Positions 40,246 to 54,115 of a stretch of DNA of 64,000 bases are shown here, piece after piece (the first letter of the stretch is position 1; every line of letters starts with the position of its first letter). Both the position numbers and the translations under genes were made by a program. The stretch is from contig CM060890.1 in NCBI GenBank assembly GCA_030762935.1, positions 151,376,129 to 151,440,128 of the forward strand, written 5' to 3'. The stretch is from Hymenopus coronatus (taxonomy: Eukaryota > Arthropoda > Insecta > Mantodea > Hymenopodidae). The notes beneath the pieces are model-generated. The model was not told the DNA's origin and searched no databases. It saw nothing but the letters and a program-made list of their open reading frames with translations.

Positions 40246-40840
40246 CACCTTAACCTGTTCAGGAATATGGGTGATACTGGCCTATAACAATCACACAAGG
40301 TATCACCTTAAACTGTTCAGGAATATGGGTGATACTGGCCTATAACAATCACACAAGATGACACCTTAACCTGTTCAGGAAAATGGGTGATTATGGCCTA
40401 TAACAATCACACAAGGTATCACCTTAACCTGTTCAGGAATTTGGGTGATACTGGCCTATAACAATCACACAAGGTGTCACCTTAACCTGTTAGGGAATAT
40501 GGGTTGATACTGGCCTATAACAATCACACAAAGTGTCACCATAACCTTTTAAAGAATATGGATTGATACTGGCCTATAACAATTTCACAAGGTGTCACCA
40601 CAACATTTTCAGGAATATGGGTTGATACTGGCCTATAACAATCACACAAGCCTCCACCTTAACGTTTTCAGAAATATGTGTTGATACTGGCCTTAACAAT
40701 CATACCAGGTGTCACCTTAATCTTTTCCGGAATATGGGTTGATACTGGCCTATAACAATCACACAAGGTGTCACCTTAACCTTTTCAGGAATATGGGTTG
40801 ATACTGGCCTATAACAATCACACAAGGTGTCACATTAACC
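40246..40840. repeat. Block T
   Basis: Four shortened gggtgatactgg-type monomers, including gggtgattatggcc near 40385, and a ttagggaatatg step. The caggattatggg and gaataagacttg monomers are deleted. An acaagcctccacc monomer near 40648 and ggccttaacaatcatacc near 40690 lead to C. Confidence 0.84.
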
Positions 40841-42800
40841 TGTTCAGGAATATGGGTTGATACTGGCCTATAATAATCACACAAGGTGTCACCTTAACCT
40901 GTTCAGTAATATGGGTTGATACCGGCCTATAAAAATCACACAGGGTGTCACCTTAACCTGTTCAGTAATATGGGTTGATACTGGCCTATAACAATCACAC
41001 AGGGTGTCACCTTAACCTGTTCAGTAATATGGGTTGATACTGGCCTATAATAATCACACAAGGTGTCACCTTAACCTGTTCAGTAATATGGGTTGATACT
41101 GGCCTATAACAATCACACAGGGTGTCACCTTAACCTGTTCAGTAATATGGGTTGATGATGGCCTATAACAATCACACAATCTGTCACAACAACATTTTCA
41201 GGAATATGGGTTGATACGGGCCTCTAATAATCACACAAGGTGTCACCTTAACCTTTTCAGCAATATGGGTTGATACTGGCCTATACCAATCACACAAGGT
41301 GTCCCCACCACATTTTCAGGAATATGGGTTGATACTGGCCTATAACAAACACACGAAGTGTCACCATAACCTTTTAAGGAATATGGCTTGATACTGGCCT
41401 ATAACAATCACACAAGGTGTCACCTTAACCTTTTCAGGGTTATAGGTTGATACTGGCCTATAACAAACACACAAGGTGCCACCACAACATTTTCAGGAAT
41501 ATAGGATGATACTGGCCTATAGCAATCACACAAGTTGTCACCTTAAACATTTCAGGAATATGGCTTGATACTGGCCTATAAAAATCACAAAAGGTGCCAC
41601 CACAACATTTTCAGGAATATGGGTTGATACTGGCCTATAACAATCGCACAAGTTGCCACCACAACCTTTTCAGGAATATGGGTTGATACTGGCCTATAAC
41701 AATCACACAAGGTGCCAGCACAACATTTTCAGGAATATGGGTTGATACTGGCCTATAACAATCGCACAAGTTGCCACCACAACCTTTTCAGGAATATGGC
41801 TTGATACTGGCCTATAACAATCACACAAGGTGCCAGCACAACATTTTCAGGAATATGGGTTGATACTGGCCTATAACAATCACACAAGGTGTCACCACAA
41901 CCTTTTCAGGAATATGGGTTGATACTGGCATATTATAATTACGCAAGGTGTCACCACAACCTTTTCAGGAATATGGTTTGATACTGGCCTATAACATTCA
42001 CACAAGGTGTCACCTTAACCTTTTCATGAATATGGGTTGATACTGGCCTATAACAATCACACAAGGTGTCAGCACAACATTTTCAGGAATATGGGTTGAT
42101 ACTTGCCTATAACAATCACGTAAGGTGTCACCTTAACCTTTTCAGAAATATGGGTTGATACTGGCCTATAACAACCACACAAGGTGTCAACACAACCTTT
42201 TTAAGGAATATGGGTTGATACTTGCCTATAACTATCACACAAGGTATCACCACAACCTTCTCAGGAATATGCATTGATACTGGCCTATAACAATCACACA
42301 AGGTGCCACCACAACGTTTTCAGGAATATGGGTTGATACTGGCCTATAACAATCACACAAAGTGTCACCACAATATATTCAGGAGTATGGGTAGATACAG
42401 GGCTATAACAATCACACAAAATGCCACCTTAAACTTTACAGGAATATGGGTTGTTACTGGCCTATAACAATCAAGCAAGATCTCCCCACTACATTTTCAG
42501 GAATATGGGTTGATACCGGCCTATAACAAACACACAAGGTGTCACCTTAATCTTTTCAGGAATATGGGTTGATACTGGCCTATAACAATCACACAGGGTG
42601 TCACCTTAACCTGTTCAGGAATATGGGTTGATACCGGCCTATAACAAACACACAAGGTGTCATCTTAATCTTTTCAGGAATATGGGTTGATACTGGCCTA
42701 TACCAATCACACAAGGTGTCCCCACCACATTTTCAGGAATATGGGTTGATATTGCCTTATAACAATCACACAAGGTGTCACCTTAACCTTTTCAGGAATA
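40841..42800. repeat. Block C-L, subtype after T
   Basis: cctataaaaatcacac near 40927, gggcctctaat at 41218, a ttttaagg step near 41372, catattataattacgc at 41929, gcattgatac near 42270 where most copies have gcgttgatac, and gggtagatacagg near 42400. A gaacccggcc monomer is not present; gataccggcc replaces it. Confidence 0.84.
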
Positions 42801-44925
42801 TGGGTTGATACTGGTCTATAACAATCACGCAAGGTGTCGCCACAAGATTATCAGGAATATGCTTTGATACTGGTCTATAACAATCACACAAGGTGTCGCC
42901 ACAAGATTATCAGGAATATGGGTTGATACTGGTCTATAACAATCACACAAGGTGTCGCCACAAGATTATCAGGAATATGGGTTGATACTGGCCTATAACA
43001 ATCACACAGGGTGTCACCTTAACCTGTTCAGGAATATGGGATGATACTGGCCTATAACAATCACACAGGGTGTCACCTTAACCTGTTCAGGAATATGGGT
43101 TGATACTGGTCTATACCAATCACGCAAGGTGTCGCCACAAGATTATCAGGAATATGCTTTGATACTGGTCTATAACAATCACACAAGGTGTCGCCACAAG
43201 ATTATCAGGAATATGGGTTTATACTGGTCTATAACAATCACGCAAGGTGTCGCCACAAGATTATCAGGAATATGCTTTGATACTGGTCTATAACAATCAC
43301 ACAAGGTGTCGCCACAAGATTATCAGGAATATGGGTTGATACTGGTCTATAACAATCACACAAGGTGTCGCCACAAGATTATCAGGAATATGGGTTGATA
43401 CTGGTCTATAACAATCACGCAAGAGGTCGCCACAAGATTATCAGGAATATGCTTTGATACTGGTCTATAACAATCACACAAGGTGTCGCCACAACATTAT
43501 CAGGAATATGGGTTGATACTGGTCTATAACAATCACACAAGTTGTCGCCACAAGATTATCAGGAATATGGGTTGATACTGGTCTATAACAATCACACAAG
43601 GTGTCGCCACAAGATTATCAGGAATATGGGTTGATACTGGTCTATAACAATCACGCAAGGTGACGCCACAAGATTATCAGGAATATGCTTTGATACTGGT
43701 CTATAACAATCACACAAGGTGTCGCCACAAGATTATCAGGATTATGGGTTGATACTGGTCTATAACAATCACACAAGGTGTCGCCACAAGATTATCAGGA
43801 ATATGCTTTGATACTGGTCTATAACAATCACGCAAGGTGTCGCCACAAGATTATCAGGAATATGGGTTGATACTGGTCTATAACAATCACACAGGGTGTC
43901 ACCTTAACCTGTTCAGGAATATGGGTTGATACTGGTCTATAACAATCACGCAAGGAGTCGCCACAAGATTATCAGGAATATGCTTTGATACTGGTCTATA
44001 ACAATCACGCAAGGTGTCGCCACAATGTTATCAGGAATATGCTTTGATACTGGCCTATAACAATCACACAGGGTGTCACCTTAACCTATTCAGGAATATG
44101 GGTTGATACTGGCCTATAACAATCACACAGGGTGTCACCTTAACCTGTTCAGGAATATGGGTTGATACTGGTCTATAACAATCACACAGGGTGTCACCTT
44201 AACCTGTTCAGGAATATGGGTTGATACTGGCCTATAACAATCACACAGGGTGTCACCTTAACCTGTTCAGGAATATGGGTTGATACTGACCTATAACAAT
44301 CACACGAAGTGTCACCATAACCTTTTAAGGAATATGGCTTGATACTGGCCTGTAACAATCACACAAGGTGTCACCTTAACCTTTTCAGGGTTATAGGTTG
44401 ATACTGGCCTATAACAATCACACAAGATGTCACCTTAACATTTTCAGGGTTATAGGTTGATACTGGCCTGTAAAAACCACACAAGGTGTCACCTTAACCT
44501 TTTCAGGGTTATAGGTTGATACTGGCCTATAACAATCACACAAGATGTCACCTTAACATTTTCAGGAATATGGGATGACACTGGCCTATAACAATCACAT
44601 TAGGTACACCACAACATTTTCAGGAATATGGGTTGATACTGGCCTTTAACAATCACACAAGGTGTCACCTTAAACTTATCAGGAATATGGCTTGATACTG
44701 GCCTATAAAAATCATAAAAGGTGCCACCACAACATTTTCAGGAATATGGTTTGATACAGGCCTATAACAATCGCACAAGTTGCCACCACAATCTTTTCAG
44801 GAATATGGGTTGATACTGGCCTATAACAATCACACAAGGTGCCAGCACAACATTTTAAGGAATATGGGTTGATACTGGCCTATAACAATCACACAAGGTG
44901 TCACCTTAACCTTTTCAGGAATAAT
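42801..44925. repeat. Block N-R (long form)
   Basis: A long N run to about 44050 with gggtttatac at 43216, acgcaagaggtcgcc near 43418 and acgcaaggtgacgcc near 43653. cttaacctgttcagg, cacgaagtgtcaccat, gggttatagg, cattaggtacacc, aaaaatcataaaagg and ttttaagg monomers follow. Confidence 0.84.
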
Positions 44926-45882
44926 GGTTGATACTGGCCTATAACAATCATACAAGGTGTCCCCACAACATTTTCAGGCATATGGGTTGATACTGGCCTA
45001 TAACAATCACACAAGGTGTCACCACAACCTTTTCAGGAATATGGGTTGAAACTGCCCTATAACAATCACACAAGCTGTCACAACAACATTTTCAGGCATA
45101 TGGGTTGTTACTGTGCTATAACAATCACACAAATTGTCACCTTAACCTGTTCAGGTAAATGGGTGCATACTGGCCTTTAAGAATCATACAAGCAGCCACC
45201 TAAGCGTTTTCAGGAGTGTGGGTTGATACTGGCCTATAGCAATCACACAAGATGTCACCTTAACCTGTTCAAGAATATGGCTTGATACTGGTCTATAACA
45301 ATCACACAAGGTGTCACCTTAACATTTTCAGGAATATGGGTTGATACTGGCCTATAACTATCACACAAGCTGTCGCCACAACATTTTCAGGAATATGGGT
45401 TGATACTGGCCTATAACAATCACACAAGGTGCCACCACATTGTTTTCAGGAATATGGGTTGATACTTGCCTATAACAATCACACACGAAGTCACCTTAAC
45501 CTTTTCAGGAATAATGGTTGATACTGGCCTATAACAATCATACAAGGTGTCCCCGCAACATTTTCAGGCATATGGGTTGATACTGGCCTATAACAATCAC
45601 ACAAGGTGTCACCACAACCTTTTCAGGAATATGGGTTGTTACTGCCCTATAACAATCACACAAGCTGTCACAACAACATTTTCAGGCATATGGGTTGATA
45701 CTGTGCTATAACAATCACACAAATTGTCACCTTAACCTGTTCAGGTAAATGGGTGCATACTGGCCTTTAAGAATCATACAAGCAGCCACCTAAGCGTTTT
45801 CAGGAGTATGGGTTGATACTGGCCTATAGCAATCACACAAGATGTCACCTTAACCTGTTCAAGAATATGGGTTGATACTGGT
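44926..45882. repeat. Block S: 590-bp unit plus a truncated unit
   Basis: caggaataatgg lies at 44916 and 45506, a 10-monomer spacing. The acaagctgccacc monomer of the usual 11 is missing. The second unit stops inside a chimeric monomer at 45882-45892. gggttgaaactgccc near 45045 is shared with 61370. Confidence 0.85.
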
Positions 45883-46160
45883 CTATAACAAACACACAAG
45901 GTGTCACCTTAATCTTTTCAGGAATATGGGTTGATACTGGCCTATAACAATCACACAGGGTGTCACCTTAACCTGTTCAGGAATATGGGTTGATACCGGC
46001 CTATAACAAACACACAAGGTGTCATCTTAATCTTTTCAGGAATATGGGATGATACTGGCCTATACCAATCACACAAGGTGTCCCCACCACATTTTCAGGA
46101 ATATGGGTTGATATTGCCTTATAACAATCACACAAGGTGTCACCTTAACCTTTTCAGGAA
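45883..46160. repeat. Block L fragment
   Basis: About five monomers from the end of the T-side C-L block (cttaatcttttcagg, gataccggcc, gtccccaccac, gatattgccttataac). They were brought here by the 3,362-bp duplication. Confidence 0.85.
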
Positions 46161-48287
46161 TATGGGTTGATACTGGTCTATAACAATCACGCAAGGTGTC
46201 GCCACAAGATTATCAGGAATATCCTTTGATACTGGTCTATTACAATCACACAAGGTGTCGCCACAAGATTATCAGGAATATGGGTTGATACTGGTCTATA
46301 ACAATCACACAAGGTGTCGCCACAAGATTATCAGGAATATGGGTTGATACTGGCCTATAACAATCACACAGGGTGTCACCTTAACCTGCTCAGGAATATG
46401 GGATGATACTGGCCTATAACAATCACACAGGGTGTCACCTTAACCTGTTCAGGAATATGGGTTGATACAGGTCTATACCAATCACGCAAGGTGTCGCCAC
46501 AAGATTATCAGGAATATGCTTTGATACTGGTCTATAACAATCACACAAGGTGTCGCCACAAGATTATCAGGAATATGGGTTTATACTGGTCTATAACAAT
46601 CACGCAAGGTGTCGCCACAAGATTATCAGGAATATGCTTTGATACTGGTCTATAACAATCACACAAGGTGTCGCCACAAGATTATCAGGAATATGGGTTG
46701 ATACTGGTCTATAACAATCACACAAGGTGTCGCCACAAGATTATCAGGAATATGGGTTGATACTGGTCTATAACAATCACGCAAGGGGTCGCCACAAGAT
46801 TATCAGGAATATGCTTTGATACTGGTCTATAACAATCACACAAGGTGTCGCCACAACATTATCAGGAATATGGGTTGATACTGGTCTATAACAATCACAC
46901 AAGTTGTCGCCACAAGATTATCAGGAATATGGGTTGATACTGGTCTATAACAATCACACAAGGTGTCGCCACAAGATTATCAGGAATATGGGTTGATACT
47001 GGTCTATAACAATCACGCAAGGTGACGCCACAAGATTATCAGGAATATGCTTTGATACTGGTCTATAACAATCACACAAGGTGTCGCCACAAGATTATCA
47101 GGATTATGGGTTGATACTGGTCTATAACAATCACACAAGGTGTCGCCACAAGATTATCAGGAATATGCTTTGATACTGGTCTATAACAATCACGCAAGGT
47201 GTCGCCACAAGATTATCAGGAATATGGGTTGATACTGGTCTATAACAATCACACAGGGTGTCACCTTAACCTGTTCAGGAATATGGGTTGATACTGGTCT
47301 ATAACAATCACGCAAGGAGTCGCCACAAGATTATCAGGAATATGCTTTGATACTGGTCTATAACAATCACGCAAGGTGTCGCCACAATGTTATCAGGAAT
47401 ATGCTTTGATACTGGCCTATAACAATCACACAGGGTGTCACCTTAACCTGTTCAGGAATATGGGTTGATACTGGCCTATAACAATCACACAGGGTGTCAC
47501 CTTAACCTGTTCAGGAATATGGGTTGATACTGGTCTATAACAATCACACAGGGTGTCACCTTAACCTGTTCAGGAATATGGGTTGATACTGGCCTATAAC
47601 AATCACACAGGGTGTCACCTTAACCTGTTCAGGAATATGGGTTGATACTGACCTATACCAATCACACGAAGTGTCACCATAACCTTTTAAGGAATATGGC
47701 TTGATACTGGCCTGTAACAATCACACAAGGTGTCACCTTAACCTTTTCAGGGTTATAGGTTGATACTGGCCTATAACAATCACACAAGATGTCACCTTAA
47801 CATTTTCAGGGTTATAGGTTGATACTGGCCTGTAAAAACCACACAAGGTGTCACCTTAACCTTTTCAGGGTTATAGGTTGATACTGGCCTATAACAATCA
47901 CACAAGATGTCACCTTAACATTTTCAGGAATATGGGATGACACTGGCCTATAACAATCACATTAGGTACACCACAACATTTTCAGGAATATGGGTTGATA
48001 CTGGCCTTTAACAATCACACAAGGTGTCACCTTAAACTTATCAGGAATATGGCTTGATACTGGCCTATAAAAATCATAAAAGGTGCCACCACAACATTTT
48101 CAGGAATATGGTTTGATACAGGCCTATAACAATCGCACAAGTTGCCACCACAATCTTTTCAGGAATATGGGTTGATACTGGCCTATAACAATCACACAAG
48201 GTGCCAGCACAACATTTTAAGGAATATGGGTTGATACTGGCCTATAACAATCACACAAGGTGTCACCTTAACCTTTTCAGGAATAAT
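46161..48287. repeat. Block N-R (long form), second 3,362-bp copy
   Basis: Repeats 42801-44925 at offset 3,362. Visible private changes are atcctttgatactgg near 46220, ctattacaatc near 46238 and gatacaggtctatacc near 46466. Confidence 0.85.
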
Positions 48288-49290
48288 GGTTGATACTGGC
48301 CTATAACAATCATACAAGGTGTCCCCACAACATTTTCAGGCATATGGGTTGATACTGGCCTATAACAATCACACAAGGTGTCACCACAACCTTTTCAGGA
48401 ATATGGGTTGTTACTGCCCTATAACAATCACACAAGGTGTCACCTTAACATTTTCAGGAATATGGGTTGATACTGGCCTATAACAATCACACAAGCTGCC
48501 ACCTTAACCTTTTCAGGAATATGGGTTGATACTGGCCTATAACTATCACACAAGCTGTCGCCACAACATTTTCAGGAATATGGGTTGATACTGGCCTATA
48601 ACAATCACACAAGGTGCCACCACATTGTTTTCAGGAATATGGGTTGATACTTGCCTATAACAATCACACACGAAGTCACCTTAACCTTTTCAGGAATAAT
48701 GGTTGATACTGGCCTATAACAATCATACAAGGTGTCCCCGCAACATTTTCAGGCATATGGGTTGATACTGGCCTATAACAATCACACAAGGTGTCACCAC
48801 AACCTTTTCAGGAATATGGGTTGTTACTGCCCTATAACAATCACACAAGCTGTCACAACAACATTTTCAGGCATATGGGTTGATACTGTGCTATAACAAT
48901 CACACAAATTGTCACCTTAACCTGTTCAGGTAAATGGGTGCATACTGGCCTTTAAGAATCATACAAGCAGCCACCTAAGCGTTTTCAGGAGTATGGGTTG
49001 ATACTGGCCTATAGCAATCACACAAGATGTCACCTTAACCTGTTCAAGAATATGGGTTGATACTGGTCTATAACAATCACACAAGGTGTCACCTTAACAT
49101 TTTCAGGAATATGGGTTGATACTGGCCTATAACAATCACACAAGCTTACACCTTAACCTTTTCAGGAATATGGGTTGATACTGGCCTATAACTATCACAC
49201 AAGCTGTCACCACAACATTTTCAGGAATATGGGTTGATACTGGCCTATAACAATCACACAAAGTGCCACCACATTGTTTTCAGGAATATG
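48288..49290. repeat. Block S, shortened to a 413-bp plus a full unit
   Basis: caggaataatgg lies at 48278 and 48691, a 7-monomer spacing. Four monomers including the first aagcagccacctaagcg are deleted at a chimeric monomer between 48418 and 48437. The second unit is full length, with aagcagcc near 48964 and a private acaagcttacacc near 49141. Confidence 0.85.
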
Positions 49291-49985
49291 GGTTGATACT
49301 TGCCTATAACAATCACGCACGAAGTCACCTTAACCTTTTCAGGAATATGGGTTGATACTTGCCTATAACAATCACACACGAAGTCACCTTAACCTTTCCA
49401 GGAATATGGGTTGATACTGGCCTATAATAATCACACAGGGTGTCACCTTAACCTTTTCAGGAATATGGGTTGATACTGGCCTATAACAACCACACAAGGT
49501 GTCACCTTAACCTTTTCAGGAATATGGGTTGATACTGGCCTATAATAATCACAGAAGGTGTCACCACACCTTTTCAGGAATAAGGGTTGATACTGGCCTA
49601 TAACAATCACACAAGGTGCTATCACAACCTTTTCAGGAATATGCATTGATACTGGCCTATAACAATCACACAAGGTGTCCCCAAAACATTTTTAGGAATA
49701 TGGGTAAATACTGGCGTATAACAATCACACACGAAGTCACCTTAACCTTTTCAGGAATATGGGTTGATACTGGCCTTTAATAATCATACAAGGTGTCACC
49801 ACAACCTTTTCGGGAATATGAGTTGCTACTGGCCTATAACATTCACACAAGTGTCACCACAACCTTTTCAGGAATATGGGTTGATACTGGCCTATAACAT
49901 TCACACAAGTGTCACCACAAGATTATCAGGAATATGGGTTGATACTGGCCTACAACATTCACACAAGGTGTCACCTTAACCTTTT
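49291..49985. repeat. Block B, complete, with gcattgatac
   Basis: Full series with cctttccagg near 49394, the added ggtgctatcacaacc monomer and gcattgatac near 49643, gggtaaatactggcg near 49702, two cattcacacaagtg monomers and the private cctacaacattc at 49949. It combines features of the B copies at 34.7 and 37.2 kb. Confidence 0.84.
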
Positions 49986-51600
49986 CAGGAATATGGGTTG
50001 ATACCGGCCTATAACAATCACACAGGGCGTCACCTTAACCTGTTCAGTAATATGGGTTGATACTGGCCTATAATAATCACACATGGTGTCACCTTAACCT
50101 GTTCAGGAATATGGGTTGATACTGGCCTCAACAATCACACAGGGTGTCACCTTAACCTGTTCAGTAATATGGGTTGATACTGGCCTATAACAATCACACA
50201 GGGTGTCACCTTAACCTGTTCAGTAATATGGGTTGATACTGGCCTATAATAATCACACAAGGTGTCACCTTAACCTGTTCAGTAATATGGGTTGATACTG
50301 GCCTATAACAATCACACAGGGTGTCACCTTAACCTTTTCAGTAATATGGGTTGATACTGGCCTATAACAATCACACAATCTGTCACAACAACATTTTCAG
50401 GAATATGGGTTGATACGGGCCTCTAATAATCACACAAGGTGTCACCTTAACCTTTTCAGCAATATGGGTTGATACTGGCCTATAACAATCACACAAGGTG
50501 TCCCCACCACATTTTCAGGAATATGGGTTGATACTGGCCTATAACAAACACACGAAGTGTCACCATAACCTTTTCAGGATTATAGGTTGATACTGGCCTA
50601 TAACAATCACACAAGATGTCACCTTAACATTTTCAGGAATATGGGATGACACTGGCCTATAACAATCACATTAGGTACACCACAACATTTTCAGGAATAT
50701 GGGTTGATACTGGCCTATAACAATCACACAAGGTGCCACCACAACATTTTCAGGAATATAGGATGATACTGGCCTATAGCAATCACACAAGTTGTCACCT
50801 TAAACATTTCAGGAATATGGCTTGATACTGGCCTATAAAAATCACAAAAGGTGCCACCACAACATTTTCAGGAATATGGGTTGATACTGGCCTATAACAA
50901 TCACACAAGGTGCCAGCACAACATTTTCAGGAATATGGGTTGATACTGGCCTATAACAATCGCACAAGTTGCCACCACAACCTTTTCAGGAATATGGCTT
51001 GATACTGGCCTATAACAATCACACAAGGTGCCAGCACAACATTTTCAGCAATATGGGTTGATACTGGCCTATAACAATCACACAAGGTGTCACCACAACT
51101 TTTTCAGGAATATGGGTTGATACTGGCATATTATAATTACGCAAGGTGTCACCACAACCTTTTCAGGAATATGGTTTGATACTGGCCTATAACATTCACA
51201 CAAGGTGTCACCTTAACCTTTTCATGAATATGCGTTGATACTGGCCTATAACAATCACACAAGGTGCCACCACAACGTTTTCAGGAATATGGGTTGATAC
51301 TGGCCTATAACAATCACACAAAGTGTCACCACAATATATTCAGGAATATGGGTGGATACAGGGCTATAACAATCACACAAAATGCCACCTTAAACTTTAC
51401 AGGAATATGGGTTGTTACTGGCCTATAACAATCAAACAAGCTCTCCCCACAACATTTTCAGGAATATGGGTTGATACCGGCCTATAACAAACACACAAGG
51501 TGTCACCTTAACCTTTTCAGGAATATGGGTTGATACTGGCCTATACCAATCACACAAGGTGTCCCCACCACATTTTCAGGAATATGGGTTGATATTGCCT
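49986..51600. repeat. Block C-L, subtype after B, with two deletions
   Basis: Aligns with 35321-37225 at offset 14,677. It lacks one cgcacaagttgcc monomer (catattataattacgc is at 51127, offset 14,618). It also lacks four monomers at a chimeric monomer, 51225-51233 (ttcatgaatatgcgttg). Confidence 0.86.
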
Positions 51601-52055
51601 TATAACAATCACACAGGGTGTCACCTTAACCTTTTCAGGAATATGGGTTGATTTTGGCCTATAACAACCACACAAGGTGTCACCTTAACCTTTTCAGGAA
51701 TATGGGTTGATACTGGCCTATAATAATCACAGAAGGTGTCACCACACCTTTTCAGGAATAAGGGTTGATACTGGCCTATAACAATCACACAAGGTGCCAT
51801 CACAACCTTTTCAGGAATATGCATTGATACTGGCCTATAACAATCACACAAGGTGTCCCCAAAACATTTTTAGGAATATGGGTAAATACTGGCGTATAAC
51901 AATCACACACGAAGTCACCTTAACCTTTTCAGGAATATGGGTTGATACTGGCCTTTAATAATCATACAAGGTGTCACCACAACCTTTTCAGGAATATGGG
52001 TTGATACTGGCCTATAACATTCACACAAGGTGTCACCTTAACCTTTTGAGGAATA
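51601..52055. repeat. Block B, variant with gcattgatac
   Basis: Like 37226-37730, including gggttgattttggcc near 51644. The gggaatatgagttgctactgg monomer is deleted, so the tttaataatcatac monomer is followed by the single cattcacacaaggtg monomer. Confidence 0.84.
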
Positions 52056-54115
52056 TGGGTTGATACCGGCCTATAACAATCACACAGGGCGTCACCTTAA
52101 CCTGTTCAGTAATATGGGTTGATACTGGCCTATAATAATCACACAAGGTGTCACCTTAACCTGTTCAGGAATATGGGTTGATACTGGCCTCAACAATCAC
52201 ACAGGGTGTCACCTTAACCTGTTCAGTAATATGGGTTGATACTGGCCTATAATAATCACACAAGGTGTCACCTTAACCTGTTCAGTAATATGGGTTGATA
52301 CCGGCCTATAACAATCACACAGGGTGTCACCTTAACCTGTTCAGTAATATGGGTTGATACTGGCCTATAACAATCACACAGGGTGTCACCTTAACCTGTT
52401 CAGTAATATGGGTTGATACTGGCCTATAATAATCACACAAGGTGTCACCTTAACCTGTTCAGTAATATGGGTTGATACTGGCCTATAACAATCACACAGG
52501 GTGTCACCTTAACCTGTTCAGTAATATGGGTTGATACTGGCCTATAACAATCACACAATCTGTCACAACAACATTTTCAGGAATATGGGTTGATACGGGC
52601 CTCTAATAATCGCACAAGGTGCCACCTTAACCTTTTCAGCAATATGGGTTGATACTGGCCTATACCAATCACACAAGGCGTCCCCACCACATTTTCAGGA
52701 ATATGGGTTGATACTGGCCTATAACAAACACACGAAGTGTCACCATAACCTTTTCAGGGTTATAGGTTGATACTGGCCTATAACAATCACACAAGATGTC
52801 ACCTTAACATTTTCAGGAATATGGGATGACACTGGCCTATAACAATCACATTAGGTACACCACAACATTTTCAGGAATATGGGTTGATACTGGCCTATAA
52901 CAATCACACAAGGTGCCACCACAACATTTTCAGGAATATAGGATGATACTGGCCTATAGCAATCACACAAGTTGTCACCTTAAACATTTCAGGAATATGG
53001 CTTGATACTGGCCTATAAAAATCACAAAAGGTGCCACCACAACATTTTCAGGAATATGGGTTGATACTGGCCTATAACAATCGCACAAGTTGCCACCACA
53101 ACCTTTTCAGGAATATGGGTTGATACTGGCCTATAACAATCACACAAGGTGCCAGCACAACATTTTCAGGAATATGGGTTGATACTGGCCTATAACAATC
53201 GCACAAGTTGCCACCACAACCTTTTCAGGAATATGGCTTGATACTGGCCTATAACAATCACACAAGGTGCCAGCACAACATTTTCAGGAATATGGGTTGA
53301 TACTGGCCTATAACAATCACACAAGGTGTCACCACAACCTTTTCAGGAATATGGGTTGATACTGGCATATTATAATTACGCAAGGTGTCACCACAACCTT
53401 TTCAGGAATATGGTTTGATACTGGCCTATAACATTCACACAAGGTGTCACCTTAACCTTTTCATGAATATGGGTTGATACTGGCCTATAACAATCACACA
53501 AGCTGTCAGCACAACATTTTCAGGAATATGGGTTGATACTTGCCTATAACAATCACGTAAGGTGTCACCCTAACCTTTTCAGAAATATGGGTTGATACTG
53601 GCCTATAACAACCACACAAGGTGTCAACACAACCTTTTTAAGGAATATGGGTTGATACTTGCCTATAACTATCACACAAGGTATCACCACAACCTTCTCA
53701 GGAATATGCGTTGATACTGGCCTAGAACAATCACACAAGGTGCCACCACAACGTTTTCAGGAATATGGGTTGATACTGGCCTATAACAATCACACAAAGT
53801 GTCACCACAATATATTCAGGAATATGGGTGGATACAGGGCTATAACAATCACACAAAATGCCACCTTAAACTTTACAGGAATATGGGTTGTTACTGGCCT
53901 ATAACAATCAAACAAGCTCTCCCCACAACATTTTCAGGAATATGGGTTGATACCGGCCTATAACAAACACACAAGGTGTCACCTTAACCTTTTCAGGAAT
54001 ATGGGTTGATACTGGCCTATACCAATCACACAAGGTGTCCCCACCACATTTTCAGGAATATGGGTTGATATTGCCTTTTAACAATCACACAAGGTGTCAC
54101 CTTAACCTTTTCGGG
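52056..54115. repeat. Block C-L, subtype after B
   Basis: Full length: acagggcgtcacc near 52083, cctcaacaatc near 52187, gggcctctaat at 52597, catattataattacgc at 53366, gcgttgatac near 53708 and gggtggatacagg near 53826. Private changes are cctagaacaatc near 53721 and gatattgccttttaac near 54066. Confidence 0.85.

Larger units (their letters stand above)
42525..48437. repeat. 3,362-bp tandem duplication (42525-45886 and 45887-48437)
   Basis: Offset 3,362 (57 monomers minus 1 base) links 42661 and 46023 (catcttaatc), and gggtttatac at 43215 and 46577. The content is L, N-R and S. The internal joint is a chimeric monomer at 45882-45892. The second copy breaks near 48437, where an S monomer switches from the acaagctgtcacaac type to an acaaggtgtcacctt type. 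Confidence 0.88.
34825..49442. repeat. Core higher-order unit, copy beta (rearranged)
   Basis: The distance from B landmark to B landmark is 14,618 bp. Order is B, C-L, B, truncated C-L, N-Q, T, C-L, N-R, S, L fragment, N-R, truncated S. Its first 1 kb aligns with copy gamma at offset 14,677 (cctacaac at 35272 and 49949; catggt at 35405 and 50082). The length is close to alpha only because different duplications and deletions add up to a similar total. Confidence 0.75.
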
